NCBI RefSeq assembly: GCF_000512585.2
Contig: NC_089245.1
Coordinates: forward strand, 1,488,001-1,552,000
Reading direction: 5' to 3'
Source: Kwoniella bestiolae CBS 10118
Taxonomy: Eukaryota; Basidiomycota; Tremellomycetes; Tremellales; Cryptococcaceae
DNA length: 64,000 bases
A program made the position numbers and the translations under genes. The notes beneath the pieces are model-generated. The model made no database searches, was not told the DNA's origin, and saw only the letters and a list, made by a program, of their open reading frames with translations. Below are positions 1 to 9,378 of the stretch, one piece after another; positions within the stretch are counted from its first letter, which is position 1, and each line of letters begins with the position of its first letter.

Positions 1-94
1 AGCAGGAGCGAAGAGGGAGAGAAAGACACGAGGGATAGTGAAGAATGAGATGGACAATGGAATCTGTCCGATCGAACGAAGAAGACAAACTCAC

Positions 95-297
95 GCAACA
101 CAAGAATAAGTTGTACCCAAATCAATACCAATAACCGTACCTACATCCACCTCTTTATCCTCTGCCCTCACCTGAGACCCAACAGGTAAGAAACAGATGA
201 CGGCGATGAGGACGAAAGCGAATAGAGTGATTTTGGATATCAACGATGAGGATGTCGATCGTCTCGATGGACGAATTGTCTTTCTTGGATAGGCCAT
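95..297 (-). CDS. KAR2: ER Hsp70 chaperone BiP/Kar2, first exon only (5' end of gene)
   Basis: Seen: the minus-strand exon begins at an ATG (297) and encodes about 67 residues. There is a basic N-terminus, a hydrophobic signal-anchor stretch (roughly residues 22-40), a short acidic linker and then the Hsp70 ATPase opening motif VIGIDLGTTYSCV. The exon ends at a clean GTGAGT donor (positions 94 downward) and the intron appears to run off the left edge, since no acceptor before position 1 restores the Hsp70 frame. Known: an Hsp70 with a cleavable signal is the ER-luminal BiP, which folds secretory proteins and regulates the unfolded protein response. The gene diverges from SPC3, another ER gene. 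Only the N-terminus is present, so the ER retention signal cannot be checked. Confidence 0.93.
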
Positions 298-417
298 CTT
301 GATACAAACCTCTACTTTGAAGTGGCGTTAGTTGAAGGAAGAGGAGAAAGAAAGAAAGAAAGAAACGACAAGTTCAAGTTATTTTAAGGATGGATGGTTA
401 TGGAATTGCAGCAGAGT

Positions 418-427
418 GACACGCTGG
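418..427 (-). promoter_or_regulatory. UPRE-like element (CCAGCGTGTC on the minus strand)
   Basis: The minus strand reads CCAGCGTGTC. It contains CAGCGTG, the core of the yeast KAR2 unfolded-protein-response element bound by Hac1. It lies about 120 bp upstream of the KAR2 start codon. The functional role here is inferred. Confidence 0.5.
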
Positions 428-455
428 AAGGTGATGAGCTGGAACTTTACTTTTG

Positions 456-474
456 CCAGCGTGGCACATCCACG
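456..474 (+). promoter_or_regulatory. Second UPRE-like core with adjacent CCACG box
   Basis: CCAGCGTGGC at 456-465 repeats the CAGCGTG core in the opposite orientation to the site at 418-427. It is followed at 470-474 by CCACG, the half-site of mammalian ERSE elements. Two inverted cores in a BiP promoter are unlikely to be chance, but binding is not demonstrated. Confidence 0.45.
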
Positions 475-722
475 AGTAGGAGGAATATTCGAGACGCGTA
501 TCGCTTTATTTCAAGAGTTTTATTCACTCCACCCCTTTACTTCCCTCTTTCCGACGGTAAAGACGCAACGCGCGAGCCCGTTGCCAGCAACGAGCACAAC
601 GATGAGCGTGTAGGTTGAACAAAAGAGATGCTCAGAGCAAGAGAACCCATCCAATCTCACAATCAATCCAACCTACATATCGACCTGCTCCTGCATAGCA
701 GCAGCCAGACCATCCTGGCAAG

Positions 723-1459
723 ATGTATTCAACCTTACAGCGACTCAATCACATCTCATCACTCGCTACCACCTATGTCATGATTCTACTAGGGTTGATA
801 TCCATAGCGTCATTCCTTTCACTCCCTTCGGTAGATGTGGGTAAAGTGGAGATTAAGGATCTGATAGTGTAAGTATATGCAGACTACTTAAAATCACAGA
901 CACATAGCGAGGGACATGGTCGCTGACTCTCATGAATCTAGTTCAAAAGGCAGATTAAGAAGATGGGGAGCAAGACAAGAAGAATTAGCATCATTGAAAT
1001 TCGACCTCCGAACCGACCTCAACCCTCTACTCAACTCGTACAATACCAAACAGCTATTCATCTACCTTACAGCAGCGTATGAAGTACAATCCACAGGTCA
1101 TGCTCACGAGGTCGTACTTTGGGATAGGATCATACAGCGAGCTGAAATAAGGGATATCAGAGCGGTGGGTAATAAATTACCGAAAGCGAAGGTAGGCAGG
1201 AAAGGAAGAGGGAACGTGAGGGTCGAGGAGGTTAAGAATAAATACCAATGGAGGAATCCTTCTGGCACTTTCAAGTGAGTTGTTCGTTTCACTGGTATGC
1301 CAAAGGTGAGGTGATAACTGACGATACGATGATAGGGATGTCGAGTATGCCAATATGACTTTACATTATTCCCTTATGCCTTATGTCGGTATACTCTCTT
1401 CTGGGGTTGCTGCTACTGCTCAAGGTCCGGTAACGATACCAGAGTTGATCAAGAGATAG
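723..1459 (+). CDS. SPC3: Signal peptidase complex subunit 3
   Basis: Seen: three exons (723-868, 942-1274, 1336-1459) with GTAAGT/GTGAGT donors. The protein of about 200 residues has a short cytosolic N-terminus (MYSTLQRLNHISS), one transmembrane helix at about residues 15-35 and a luminal domain. That domain carries family-typical blocks: FDLRTDLNPLLNSYNTKQLF, an EVVLWDRII segment, and a late YANMTLHYSLMPYVGIL block. Known: Spc3/SPC22/23 is an essential noncatalytic subunit of the ER signal peptidase and supports cleavage of signal sequences. A basic insert (KLPKAKVGRKGRGN) sits before the final domain. Start choice: this ATG gives the complete membrane anchor. It is divergent from KAR2 and shares its UPRE-bearing promoter. 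Confidence 0.93.
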
Positions 1460-1871
1460 TGTGAGTTATTGAATGGTAGCTTAACATGGAGTTATGCTGA
1501 TTTGTTCTCGTTATAGTATTTTGTACAGATCATGCATTCATACATGTTCAATCCCACTTCTACTCCCATTGTACCGAATAATGCCTTGGGGACATTTTGC
1601 TCCTAAGTCTGCTATAAACTAATGGGAGACAGTCCAACAAGTATAGAATCATATCCCATTCAATTTTGAGGTGTTTATCCCAATCATTCCCTATATTGAT
1701 GGTCAAAGGAGATCGGTGCGAACGATGTATCTCAGACCCGATCCTCCCCACTCCAATCATCAACTTCTACTTCTTTTTTCTTCCTTCTTTCGATTTCGTC
1801 CTTTTCCTTCTCTTCTTCATCATCCCATTTCATTTCCTAGTAGCATCCTCATCACCGAAGCATCATCCAAC
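1460..1871. other. Intergenic: SPC3 3' end and 5' region of the first SUMO-like gene
   Basis: No independent gene is supported. From about 1765 the plus strand is strongly pyrimidine-rich (CTT/TTC runs) and ends in TTTCCTAG at 1833-1840. It may be a 5' leader or the 3' end of an intron from an unrecognised first exon of the next gene. Confidence 0.5.
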
Positions 1872-2835
1872 ATGCCGCTCACACCCAAAACTACCACTAC
1901 AACCAAAAGGTCACCAAGACCACCACCACCGGTTCCATCACTGAAATCACCACTACTTCAATTACCACCACTATCATTTACAGCAACGGGTCAACGTCCG
2001 ATTCCAACAGCCGACGATCGTTCATCGACCCCCCTGATGTCGAGGACTCCTTCGGAGACAAGGAGGTTCAACTTGCTCTCAACGACAGAGGTAAATGCGT
2101 TCGACTCTTCGAGACCATGTCAAAGACCACCGCTACTGCTTTTCTCACTGCCATCTCATCGAAGCCTCTTGCCAAGGACCACAGTGATGGCCGCTGGAAA
2201 TCAGAGATAGATAGCTCGGTGCTTGGTTTCTTCAATGAGACCATGAAAAGGGAAAACGCAGTATGTACCACACACTTATCTGTGCAGCATAGGCTCCAAA
2301 ATTATACACTAAATATTTGACCCGGCCAGGTTGTTATCATCCTCATGGTGCGTTTCACCTTGCACCGGGATGGTCATTTGTTTGTACGCTTGACACGACA
2401 ACTGACAGAAATTTCAGGATTGTATCGGTTTCGTGTCTATCTTTAAGATGAAGCGTGACGTGCCCTTTCCCCAGCTTCGCAAAGCATTTGATGAGGATCA
2501 TTATGGTACGTGATACTACTCCACGTAGGAAGCCATAGTATACTTGGTGCTAACTCATCGTGTAATTCCAACCCGCTGATATGATCACTTCCGTTTCGCG
2601 TGACAGAATCCCTGAGACTTATATTCGAAGGACGTAGACCGTTCGATAATCAAACACCAAAGATGACGGAGATGAAGGCTGGCAAGGCCTACGAAATGTT
2701 CTCAATGGAGTTCATACCGGTGAGCCTGTTTCATATCCTCGATAACACAAAAGTCTAACAGTCGCTCAGTACCAGGGAGGAGTTCCTACCTGGAAGTATC
2801 GACGAATGCTGAAAGGAGGTCCTCCCCCTTCATAA
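1872..2835 (+). CDS. SUMO-like modifier, paralogue A (long N-terminal extension, tail after Gly-Gly)
   Basis: Seen: the exons for the ubiquitin-like fold are clear: up to 2260, then 2330-2347 (18 nt), 2418-2505, 2607-2719 and 2770-2835. The fold runs VVIILM, an IFKMKRDVPFPQLRKAF helix region, LRLIFEGRRPFDNQTP and MKAGKAYEMFSMEF, then QGG and an 18-residue tail. LIFEGRR..NQTP matches the SUMO strand/loop FLYDGxRIxxxxTP. Known: SUMO precursors are cut after GG by Ulp-type proteases and conjugated to lysines. Uncertain start: the ATG at 1872 opens a Thr-rich frame that shifts near the A-run at 1905-1908 into the long Thr/Ser-rich frame leading to 2260. The first ATG in that frame is 2117, giving 142 residues. 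A missed 5' exon, a sequencing indel or a real frameshift are all possible. Confidence 0.68.
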
Positions 2836-3278
2836 TCTAATTGATTCAGCGGTTGGGTGAACATGTTAGTGAAAATCCCCTACTCTGACATGTAGCGACG
2901 CTGACTTTGTTCATTGTAGATTTTCATTGTACAAACCATGCAACCAATTCATGTCCCATATACTTCAATCTGATCCAGCTGAACTGGGCCCATATCTGCT
3001 GCATGCCCGGGATAGCATCGCGAGCACACCCGCAAGCACACGGAAGGTGAATTGTTATTGTTTTGGATCTCGATCCTGAATAGGTTAACTGGGTAGATTA
3101 ACTATATATAATCCTTGCAAATGGTCTGTGCGTGCGAGGGACCCTTGATTCAGTGTCCGTGCTGCATCCAGACCACATCAGATGCTATTCAACTAACTAC
3201 TATTTGCTCTGTTCTAATCTGTCCGGCATTCAATTACTACCGTCACTGATTATTATCAATTGTTCATGTTAAGTCGTC
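2836..3278. promoter_or_regulatory. Intergenic between SUMO-like A and B, with TATA-like box
   Basis: No gene is seen. TATATATA lies at 3103-3110, about 170 bp upstream of the ATG at 3279, and is a plausible core promoter element for paralogue B. Confidence 0.4.
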
Positions 3279-4196
3279 ATGGCCACCTCAACTCCACAGA
3301 CTCTTTTGTCAGACACTCAGCAAATCCCACCTGTGACCAAAACAGAAACGACCACTACAACCATCACTGCTGGTACGATCACCACGATCGTCACTACCAC
3401 TACGACCACCACTGTCATCGATGCCAGTACCAAAGGCACTGACGGCAAGGCGAAGCGACCGTTGGGGCCCGAAGTGGAAGTCTCAAGTAACAAACAAGCC
3501 AGGTGGAGTGATCCTTTCGATCGGCAAGATGACCGGTCTAGAGGTGGATTCGCTTCTCCCGGAGATTCTATAGTGAAAGAGCTCGATACAAAGATCAAGT
3601 CCCATAGCCAAGGTAGATTCACCACGGCAAAAGCATATAAGGATGTCTATGGGGACGACTCTGATTCCGACGGTGAAGAGGTAGAAGGACTGAAGGAACA
3701 AGGAAAGGTAAGCTCCGACCTATTTGGACTGCAGAAAAATCGTCTAGCTGATCCTTGCATCCACAGATTCTCATCTGTATTGAGGTTCGTGCTCCCCCAA
3801 ATCAGAGATGCTGTCGATTTCCCTTTGAGCTGAAATGTCTGACAGTCAATGGGTGGGGACGATTCGCAATCCTTCTTGGTGACTCCCGACACTACCTTTG
3901 ATCATGTCCAGAGGAAGTGGGCAACAATGCACGGGAGATGTCCTGCCTGTGAGTGTAAGATACAACTTGCATAGCTATCATACTGATTGTGCGATCCCTA
4001 AAAGCTATACGGCTGCTCCGGGACGGGCGTAGAGTGAGTAGTGTAGGATATACGCCTCGTGACGCCCACATGAAGGTGGGCAGAAAATATACCTTGGAGG
4101 TCGTCTTCGAACAGGTGGTAGGCATTCTCATACCTCAGATATCTCTCTTATTGTCAAATAGAGCTTGAGCATTGAAACATACAGGGCGGCCCTTGA
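3279..4196 (+). CDS. SUMO-like modifier, paralogue B (143-residue first exon, ends Gly-Gly-Pro)
   Basis: Seen: five exons (3279-3707, 3767-3784, 3846-3948, 4005-4114, 4185-4196) give 223 residues. The first exon encodes a Thr-rich stretch (TTTTTITAGTITTIVTTT), a basic/polar region and an acidic DDSDSDGEEVEGLKEQGK end. The microexon encodes ILICIE, the first beta strand. The fold continues with a helix (FDHVQRKWATMHGR), IRLLRDGRRVSSVGYTP and MKVGRKYTLEVVFEQ, then GGP and stop. Known: SUMO needs an exposed C-terminal GG after protease trimming, so here only one residue would be removed. The acidic SDSD..EVEGLKE block and all intron phases match paralogue C. Donor/acceptor choices restore a single frame throughout. 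It is divergent in sequence from housekeeping SUMO, so it may be a specialised modifier. Confidence 0.82.
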
Positions 4197-4738
4197 ATTG
4201 CATTCTTGGATCCATTTGCGAGCTTGTTCATTCAAAATAAGCGAGCCGAACGATGATTGCGGAGATGATCTTGTGCGATGATAGTTAGTAATGCAGTTGC
4301 TATCAGTATTTTTATGCAATCTAATCGTCCCCTCCTGCATCTTTGCTCCCTAACGCTAGGAAGGATGATACTGATTTTTCCTCGTCATGATATGTACGAT
4401 AATAATGTATGATCCTTCATACTCTGACGGTCCGTGCGCTATGTTTTACTGTATGGTATGGTTGACTGGATCTTAGATCAACCATACATGTACACAACCA
4501 GAGACCCTTATGCGTCTGTGCGATGTTATTTATACTCGATTACCCTTTTACACACAACAACACGACACACACTCGCCTTGAACATCTGTTGATGTCTTCC
4601 TTCCTCTTCTTCATTATTCATTCTTCATTCTTCATTCACTTCATCCGTATACATTCTCCATTCTCAACATAATACACCGATTCACCAGATCACACTTCCT
4701 ACCCAGACTTCCCATAAACCCGAAATACGCACATAAAG
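4197..4738. other. Intergenic and promoter region of SUMO-like C
   Basis: No gene is supported in this 542-bp stretch. It contains a perfect 10-bp inverted repeat (listed separately), a TATTTATA-like element near 4527-4535 and a CTTCATTC-rich tract just upstream of the ATG at 4739. Confidence 0.45.
4456..4487. repeat. Perfect 10-bp inverted repeat (GTATGGTTGA / TCAACCATAC), 12-bp spacer
   Basis: The arms are 4456-4465 and 4478-4487. The repeat lies about 250 bp upstream of the paralogue C start codon. It could be a dimeric transcription factor site or a hairpin near the end of the paralogue B transcript. Confidence 0.6.
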
Positions 4739-5338
4739 ATGTCCGCCTCCGATAGCGACTCCGAGCCTGAAGTTGAGGGATTGAAGGAAGGAGGAAAGGC
4801 GAGTGGAACAATCGGTCTTTCCCTTCCTCCCCCCTTCTTGGCTTAATGTTATGCACCTATGCTCATACCCATATTTTGCTTATCTCCCCTTAGCTTCTAA
4901 TCGAGATCCAGGTAAGTCTCCTCTTCATACTCGGTGTCCTCAACATCGCTGATGCTCTTTTCCCCCTCTTCGGTAGCCAACCGACGGAAAAGCTCAAATG
5001 CCCTTCAAGGTACTTCCAACCACCAAGTTCAGTAAGATCTTCACTGCTTATGAGGATAGACTGAACGTAGATAAAGGTAAGTAGCAATCGTCCGAATAGA
5101 CCTGAACTGATCATCCATCGGTTGAACATACTTTCCAGGTTCCTACAAGTACATGTATAATGGGGCAAGGATCCATCGCGACGGTGATTCTACTCCGAAG
5201 ATGTCGGAATTTAAGATTGGAAGACAATACGTTGTCGAGGCCAACCTTGAGCAGGTGAGTTTATGCCTTTCTTAGACGCCTATATGCTTGCCGCCGGTCA
5301 GTCGCTAATCAATTGTGTTAACACAGCTGGGAGGTTAA
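4739..5338 (+). CDS. SUMO-like modifier, paralogue C (pre-matured, ends in LGG-stop)
   Basis: Seen: five exons (4739-4798, 4894-4911, 4977-5076, 5139-5254, 5327-5338) encode 101 residues, the usual SUMO length. There is a short acidic N-terminus (MSASDSDSEPEVEGLKEGGK), a microexon for LLIEIQ, the helix FSKIFTAYEDRLNVDKG, then YKYMYNGARIHRDGDSTP and KIGRQYVVEANLEQLGG directly followed by TAA. YMYNGARI..STP and EQLGG are SUMO hallmarks (FLYDGxRI..TP, EQxGG). Because GG is terminal, no Ulp1 trimming would be needed. The first intron starts with GC (GCGAGT), a rare GC-AG intron. It lies third in a tandem array with A and B. It could be this species' main SUMO, but strand and loop residues are more divergent than usual, so I favour an extra paralogue. 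Confidence 0.85.
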
Positions 5339-5739
5339 TCCGAATGGAGAATCCCCGAGAAAAGGAGACGGTTGTATGTAAATATACCTCATAAAATCAG
5401 TACCCGAAACGCAATCAGATCAGTGTAAACATGAGCGATGTAAACAATATATGAGTATGTTTATTGGTCGTTGCATGTCGTGTGTATCTATGGCTACAGA
5501 GATAAATATGATATCTAAACCTGACTTCCTTCCTCCACCGATAACTTTCTTCTCCTAACCCTGAGCGATCACGTTATTAAAGATTATATGTTGTATATGT
5601 ATGTGTAGAAGTGTTGGGAATGGTTTATTGGGTGATGGGAGATGTTGTGTTTTCTGCGGAGGAGAGTAATGTCAGCTGCACTGCTTGTGGTTGAATCGGA
5701 GCGTTCAAACACAGCTTACCATCTAAATTCCATCACCCA

Positions 5740-6002
5740 CTAGACCGTACCTCTTCCTCCTCTTCGTCCACCCGAGCACATACCACAGGTGATGAAGTTC
5801 CAGATGGCGATCAGGACGGCACCGATACCTCGGAAGATGGCGATGAATACGGAAGCGATGGCGCTTACGACGCTGCGAGGTGGTACAGCCAGGTCAGCGG
5901 AGGAATCGCGAAGAAAACGGCATGTGGATGGCGAAAGAAGGTAAGAGGAGGAGATACTCACGCAGAGAGACCGTTGGCAATAGCTGAGATGATGTTACCC
6001 AT
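5740..6002 (-). CDS. Small hydrophobic protein with Gly2 (MGNIISAIANG...), uncharacterised
   Basis: Seen: two exons on the minus strand (6002-5962 and 5872-5740) joined by a short intron, encoding about 56 residues. The sequence begins MGNIISAIANGLSA, continues with a hydrophobic stretch SAIASVFIAIFRGIGAVLIA and ends with two cysteines (ITCGMCSGG) and a Gly/Arg tail. Inference: the MGN start is compatible with N-myristoylation, and the nearby Cys pair could be palmitoylated, so peripheral or integral membrane location is likely. Short MGN proteins of this kind are common in fungal genomes and their function is not known to me. The longer unspliced frame at 5740-5961 lacks the Gly2 start and runs through the intron, so I preferred the spliced model. 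The gene is convergent with SUMO-like C. Confidence 0.65.
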
Positions 6003-7384
6003 TGTGAGAAAGTTGTGTTCTTGGATGTGTTGTTGATGATAAGAAAAAAGAAGAAAGAAGGACGAGAAGGTGGCAACGAAAAGAGGTGTTTATATATCTA
6101 TCTCGTGATGTTGGAGTTTAGGTCCGACTCCAAATTTTTTTCTTCTTGTTGTTGATGTTTGAGTGACGTTTATGTCCAAATACAGGGTATGACGTCAATC
6201 CGTTTATCATTTCCTTCGGATCTATACTTTGGGACAAAGGACAAAAAGGGGGCAGAAGAACCAAGCTCATGACCACCAATGGAATGGAATTTGCTGGTAT
6301 CTCCCCTCTGATGATGCGGATCTAAGCGGACATACACGATGGATATGACATCGTTTGTGTGCATGAAGAGCGTGATTCCAGCATGAAAAAATGATTCAAG
6401 GTATGACCCATGAAACACAAGGAAAGGGGCGTTCCTCGCTTTAACCTTTTAGTTGCACTTGGCGGAGAAACTAACGAGGTCGAGACATCACAGGAGTCTT
6501 GTAGACCCAGCTAAACGGTACCTTTGACATCATACCTGGTGGCGCATCATTTGTCACCTCTGCATCTGTCTTTGGGTGAAATACCTTGACCGGCGGCACA
6601 TACCTGTTGTTAAAGATAGACTCCCAGTCAAGTATAACCTTGTTCCCCCTCCTTTCGGAGTTTCCCTTTTAACAGCAGAAGGAATAAACAGAGTGGAACC
6701 CTGAATAATTGATTTGTATGTATCGTATCATACGTCATGATCGTCATTTCAGCCAAGAAAAGATTTTTTAGGCTTGTTCGTTTGAAATCGGCGTTAACCG
6801 ACATCTTTAGATTTTGACTCCAGATCCCCCCTTGTTCTTCGGGTGCTGTAGATGAGAACGATGGAATGCTGATGTAATATAGGAACGAGGTTATGATGAT
6901 ATCGTTGGTCACTGAAGGATATAGTTTCAACTCGAGGCACTGGGTGGTGACGTCTGACTGCGCAGAAGGCTGTACAGGAAGATAAGCTCTGGTGGAATTT
7001 GTCTGTCATCTGAGGATGCTGTGTAGATCAATTACTCATGGGTGACTTCCCTCCCAAAATCGATATAGCTTCTCGAGCCTCTAGGTATAATACATATGTG
7101 ATGACCTTCCCTCCCTCAGAGACTACCTCTACCGTGTGTCTCTTTAAGAGGTCATGCAACGACTGAATTCACTCAGTCTGGGAGGGCCAGGGTGGGCGGT
7201 AAACCTCTCCACCCGGTCTTCTCCGTCGCCCACATGCTCCGTTGGTACGAGTAGATTAAGAAAAGCGCGACCGAATTTGAGACCGAACACTGATGACTGG
7301 CAGAATCTGACATCTCTGAGTTGACATTACTACAGCCGACCATCGACATTGTAAGCAAAGAAATCCTTAATTCAGCAAGGCAAA
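6003..7384. other. 1.4-kb intergenic region, no supported gene
   Basis: Open frames on the minus strand (around 6170-6418, 6628-6930 and 6794-7009) lack recognisable domains, splice structure or coding-like composition. The region probably holds promoters for the flanking divergent genes. A palindromic CRE-like site lies at 6190-6197. Confidence 0.5.
6190..6197. promoter_or_regulatory. CRE/ATF-type palindrome TGACGTCA
   Basis: A perfect TGACGTCA lies about 190 bp upstream of the small MGN protein start. This is the consensus site of ATF/CREB-class bZIP factors. Function is inferred. Confidence 0.4.
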
Positions 7385-9160
7385 ATGGTCAATCGTCCAA
7401 GAATACCCTCAGGAAGGGAGAAACACCGACAACATGCTATGGACCTCATGTCCGCTCATCCGCTGATAGACACTCATGTGGATTTACCGTTGATCATGAG
7501 AGCTATAAGTGAGTGCCTGCACTTATATCTAGGTAGAGATGTGATGGTAATGTATAAAACCCAGACAGGGACCCGGTAGAAGCTGCAGGACAGTTATCGG
7601 GATCGTACCCCGGTCATGTGGATGTACCGAGGATGAGAGAAGGTAAATTGGGGGGAATCTTCATGGCTGTTTGGCTACCTTGTAGACCCGGGACGGATTA
7701 TTGTCTACCAAATGATGTGAGCTCTGACATATTAAACCTGCATCATAGACTCAGGTCGTTGACTTCTCTCGATGTTTGCAGGATGTACGAGATGCGTTGG
7801 AACAAGTTGATCAAATCCAGCTGATCATGCGAGAAAAGGTGATTAGCATTCATCAGTATGGTCCGACCTTCGAGAGAGGGACCTGACATCTGGACAGGAC
7901 TTCCAATACGCTCGGACCTCGGAGGATACGTTGAATGCTTTCAAAGTTGGGAGATTCGCTACCTTCATAGGAGTTGAGGGGTAGGTCTGCCGTTGAGGAT
8001 TCATCAATCTCGTCGGAGGAAGTTCTTGCTGACTTGGTGGAGTTGACACGTGCAGGGCTCACATGCTCGGTAATTCACTGTCGATACTGCGTGTCTGGGC
8101 ACAGTTGGGTGTGCGGTACATCACCTTGACTCATACAGGCCATAATGGTATGTTTCATCAGATCTCGGTATCTTGGGTTATTTCGCTGAAGTTTGTTCGC
8201 CTCAGCATTCGCTTCTTCAGCAGGTAGCGGTGGACCCATTGAGCCTGTGCATCCGGGAAATGGTCTGACGGAGCTAGGCAGAGAGTTGATCAAAGAGATG
8301 AACCGTACAGGTAGTACGTTGCTGTCCCTTTTTCACTATACTCCATCGTCGCTTGAGTAGTGCTCATTTTGAAATGGTCTGGCCAATAGTCATGATTGAC
8401 TTATCTCACGTATCAGACGAGACAATGCGCCAAGCTATCCAGCTGTCCAAGGCACCTGTACTATTTTCTCATTCCAACGCGAGAGCGCTGTGCGATCATC
8501 CTCGGAATATCCCGGATGATGTGCTGGATATGATAGGTAGTGAAGAAGGGAAGAATTCTGGTGTGATGTGAGTGATACCCTTACTGAGCAAGGGAGTTTT
8601 CGCCCCTACATCATGGTGGACGATGAGCTAATGTGTACTATTTACATAGTCATTGTGTGTTCAACGATACTTTTGTCAGTCTGGAAGATCCTACTCTGGC
8701 CAAAGTAGCAGATCATATAGAATATATAGCGGAGAGATGTGGGAAAGGCCATGTTGGAATAGGATCGGATTTCGGTTAGTCTCAGGAGCAATTGACAATA
8801 CACCGCTTCACCTAGGAAGTATGCCACAAAGAACAATGCTGATATGACCCCATTATCTCTGCACCAGACGGTATCGATGTCAGTGTTACTGGCTTAGAAG
8901 ACGCTACCAAGTATCCCGACCTGATAGCAGAGATGGTTGCGAGGGGATGGACAGACGGAGAGATCGTTGGTCTTATGGGTGGGAATCTCATGAGAGTCAT
9001 GGACGAAGTGGATAGAATCCAGTACGAGTTAAGAGATCAGAAACCATCTGGTGCAGTGTATGACAAGAGGACTGATATACCTGGGATATGGTTGGAGAAT
9101 TTACCGGATCTGGCGAGGAAGCACTGGGAAGAAAGGGAGAGGAATCGGCAGTCAACCTAG
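7385..9160 (+). CDS. Membrane dipeptidase-type metallopeptidase (peptidase M19)
   Basis: Seen: about seven exons starting at ATG 7385 (donors near 7509, 7717 and 7839, all GTGA-type), encoding roughly 400 residues. Zinc-site motifs appear in family order: IDTHVDL (HxD), ATFIGVEG (bridging Glu), MIDLSHVS (His) and FSHSNARALCDHPRN (His). Near the C-terminus come GIGSDFDG and the family-typical LMGGNLMRVMDEV. Known: M19 enzymes hydrolyse dipeptides, including cysteinyl-glycine from glutathione turnover, with a binuclear zinc centre. No N-terminal signal peptide or transmembrane helix is seen, unlike the mammalian GPI-anchored renal enzyme, so a cytosolic form is likely. All metal ligands are present, so the enzyme is predicted active. 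Confidence 0.92.
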
Positions 9161-9378
9161 ATACAGTAGGATAGTTATGATGCAACCGTGAGAAAGTACA
9201 CTGTACGGTACATTGTGTTTGCGTTGTTTGGTTCCGTTCGGTCATCATGTCATCCATGTCATCCATGTCATGCCTATGCTCAGATCAGAACAGATGCTCA
9301 TGTTCACTTTCAATATCTGCTATACCTATTTCGTATCTCGTCAACATACAAGGCTCTCCCTCTGATGATCGACCCAAG

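Larger units (their letters stand above)
298..722. promoter_or_regulatory. Shared divergent promoter of KAR2 (left) and SPC3 (right)
   Basis: This 425-bp interval separates the start codons of two divergent ER genes. It holds two UPRE-like cores in opposite orientation and a CCACG box, listed separately. No credible ORF is conserved here. Inference: one promoter may coordinate both genes under ER stress. Confidence 0.6.

Noticed and set aside
6170..7009. Minus-strand frames between the MGN protein and the dipeptidase
   Set aside because: Short overlapping frames without similarity, start context or splice signals.
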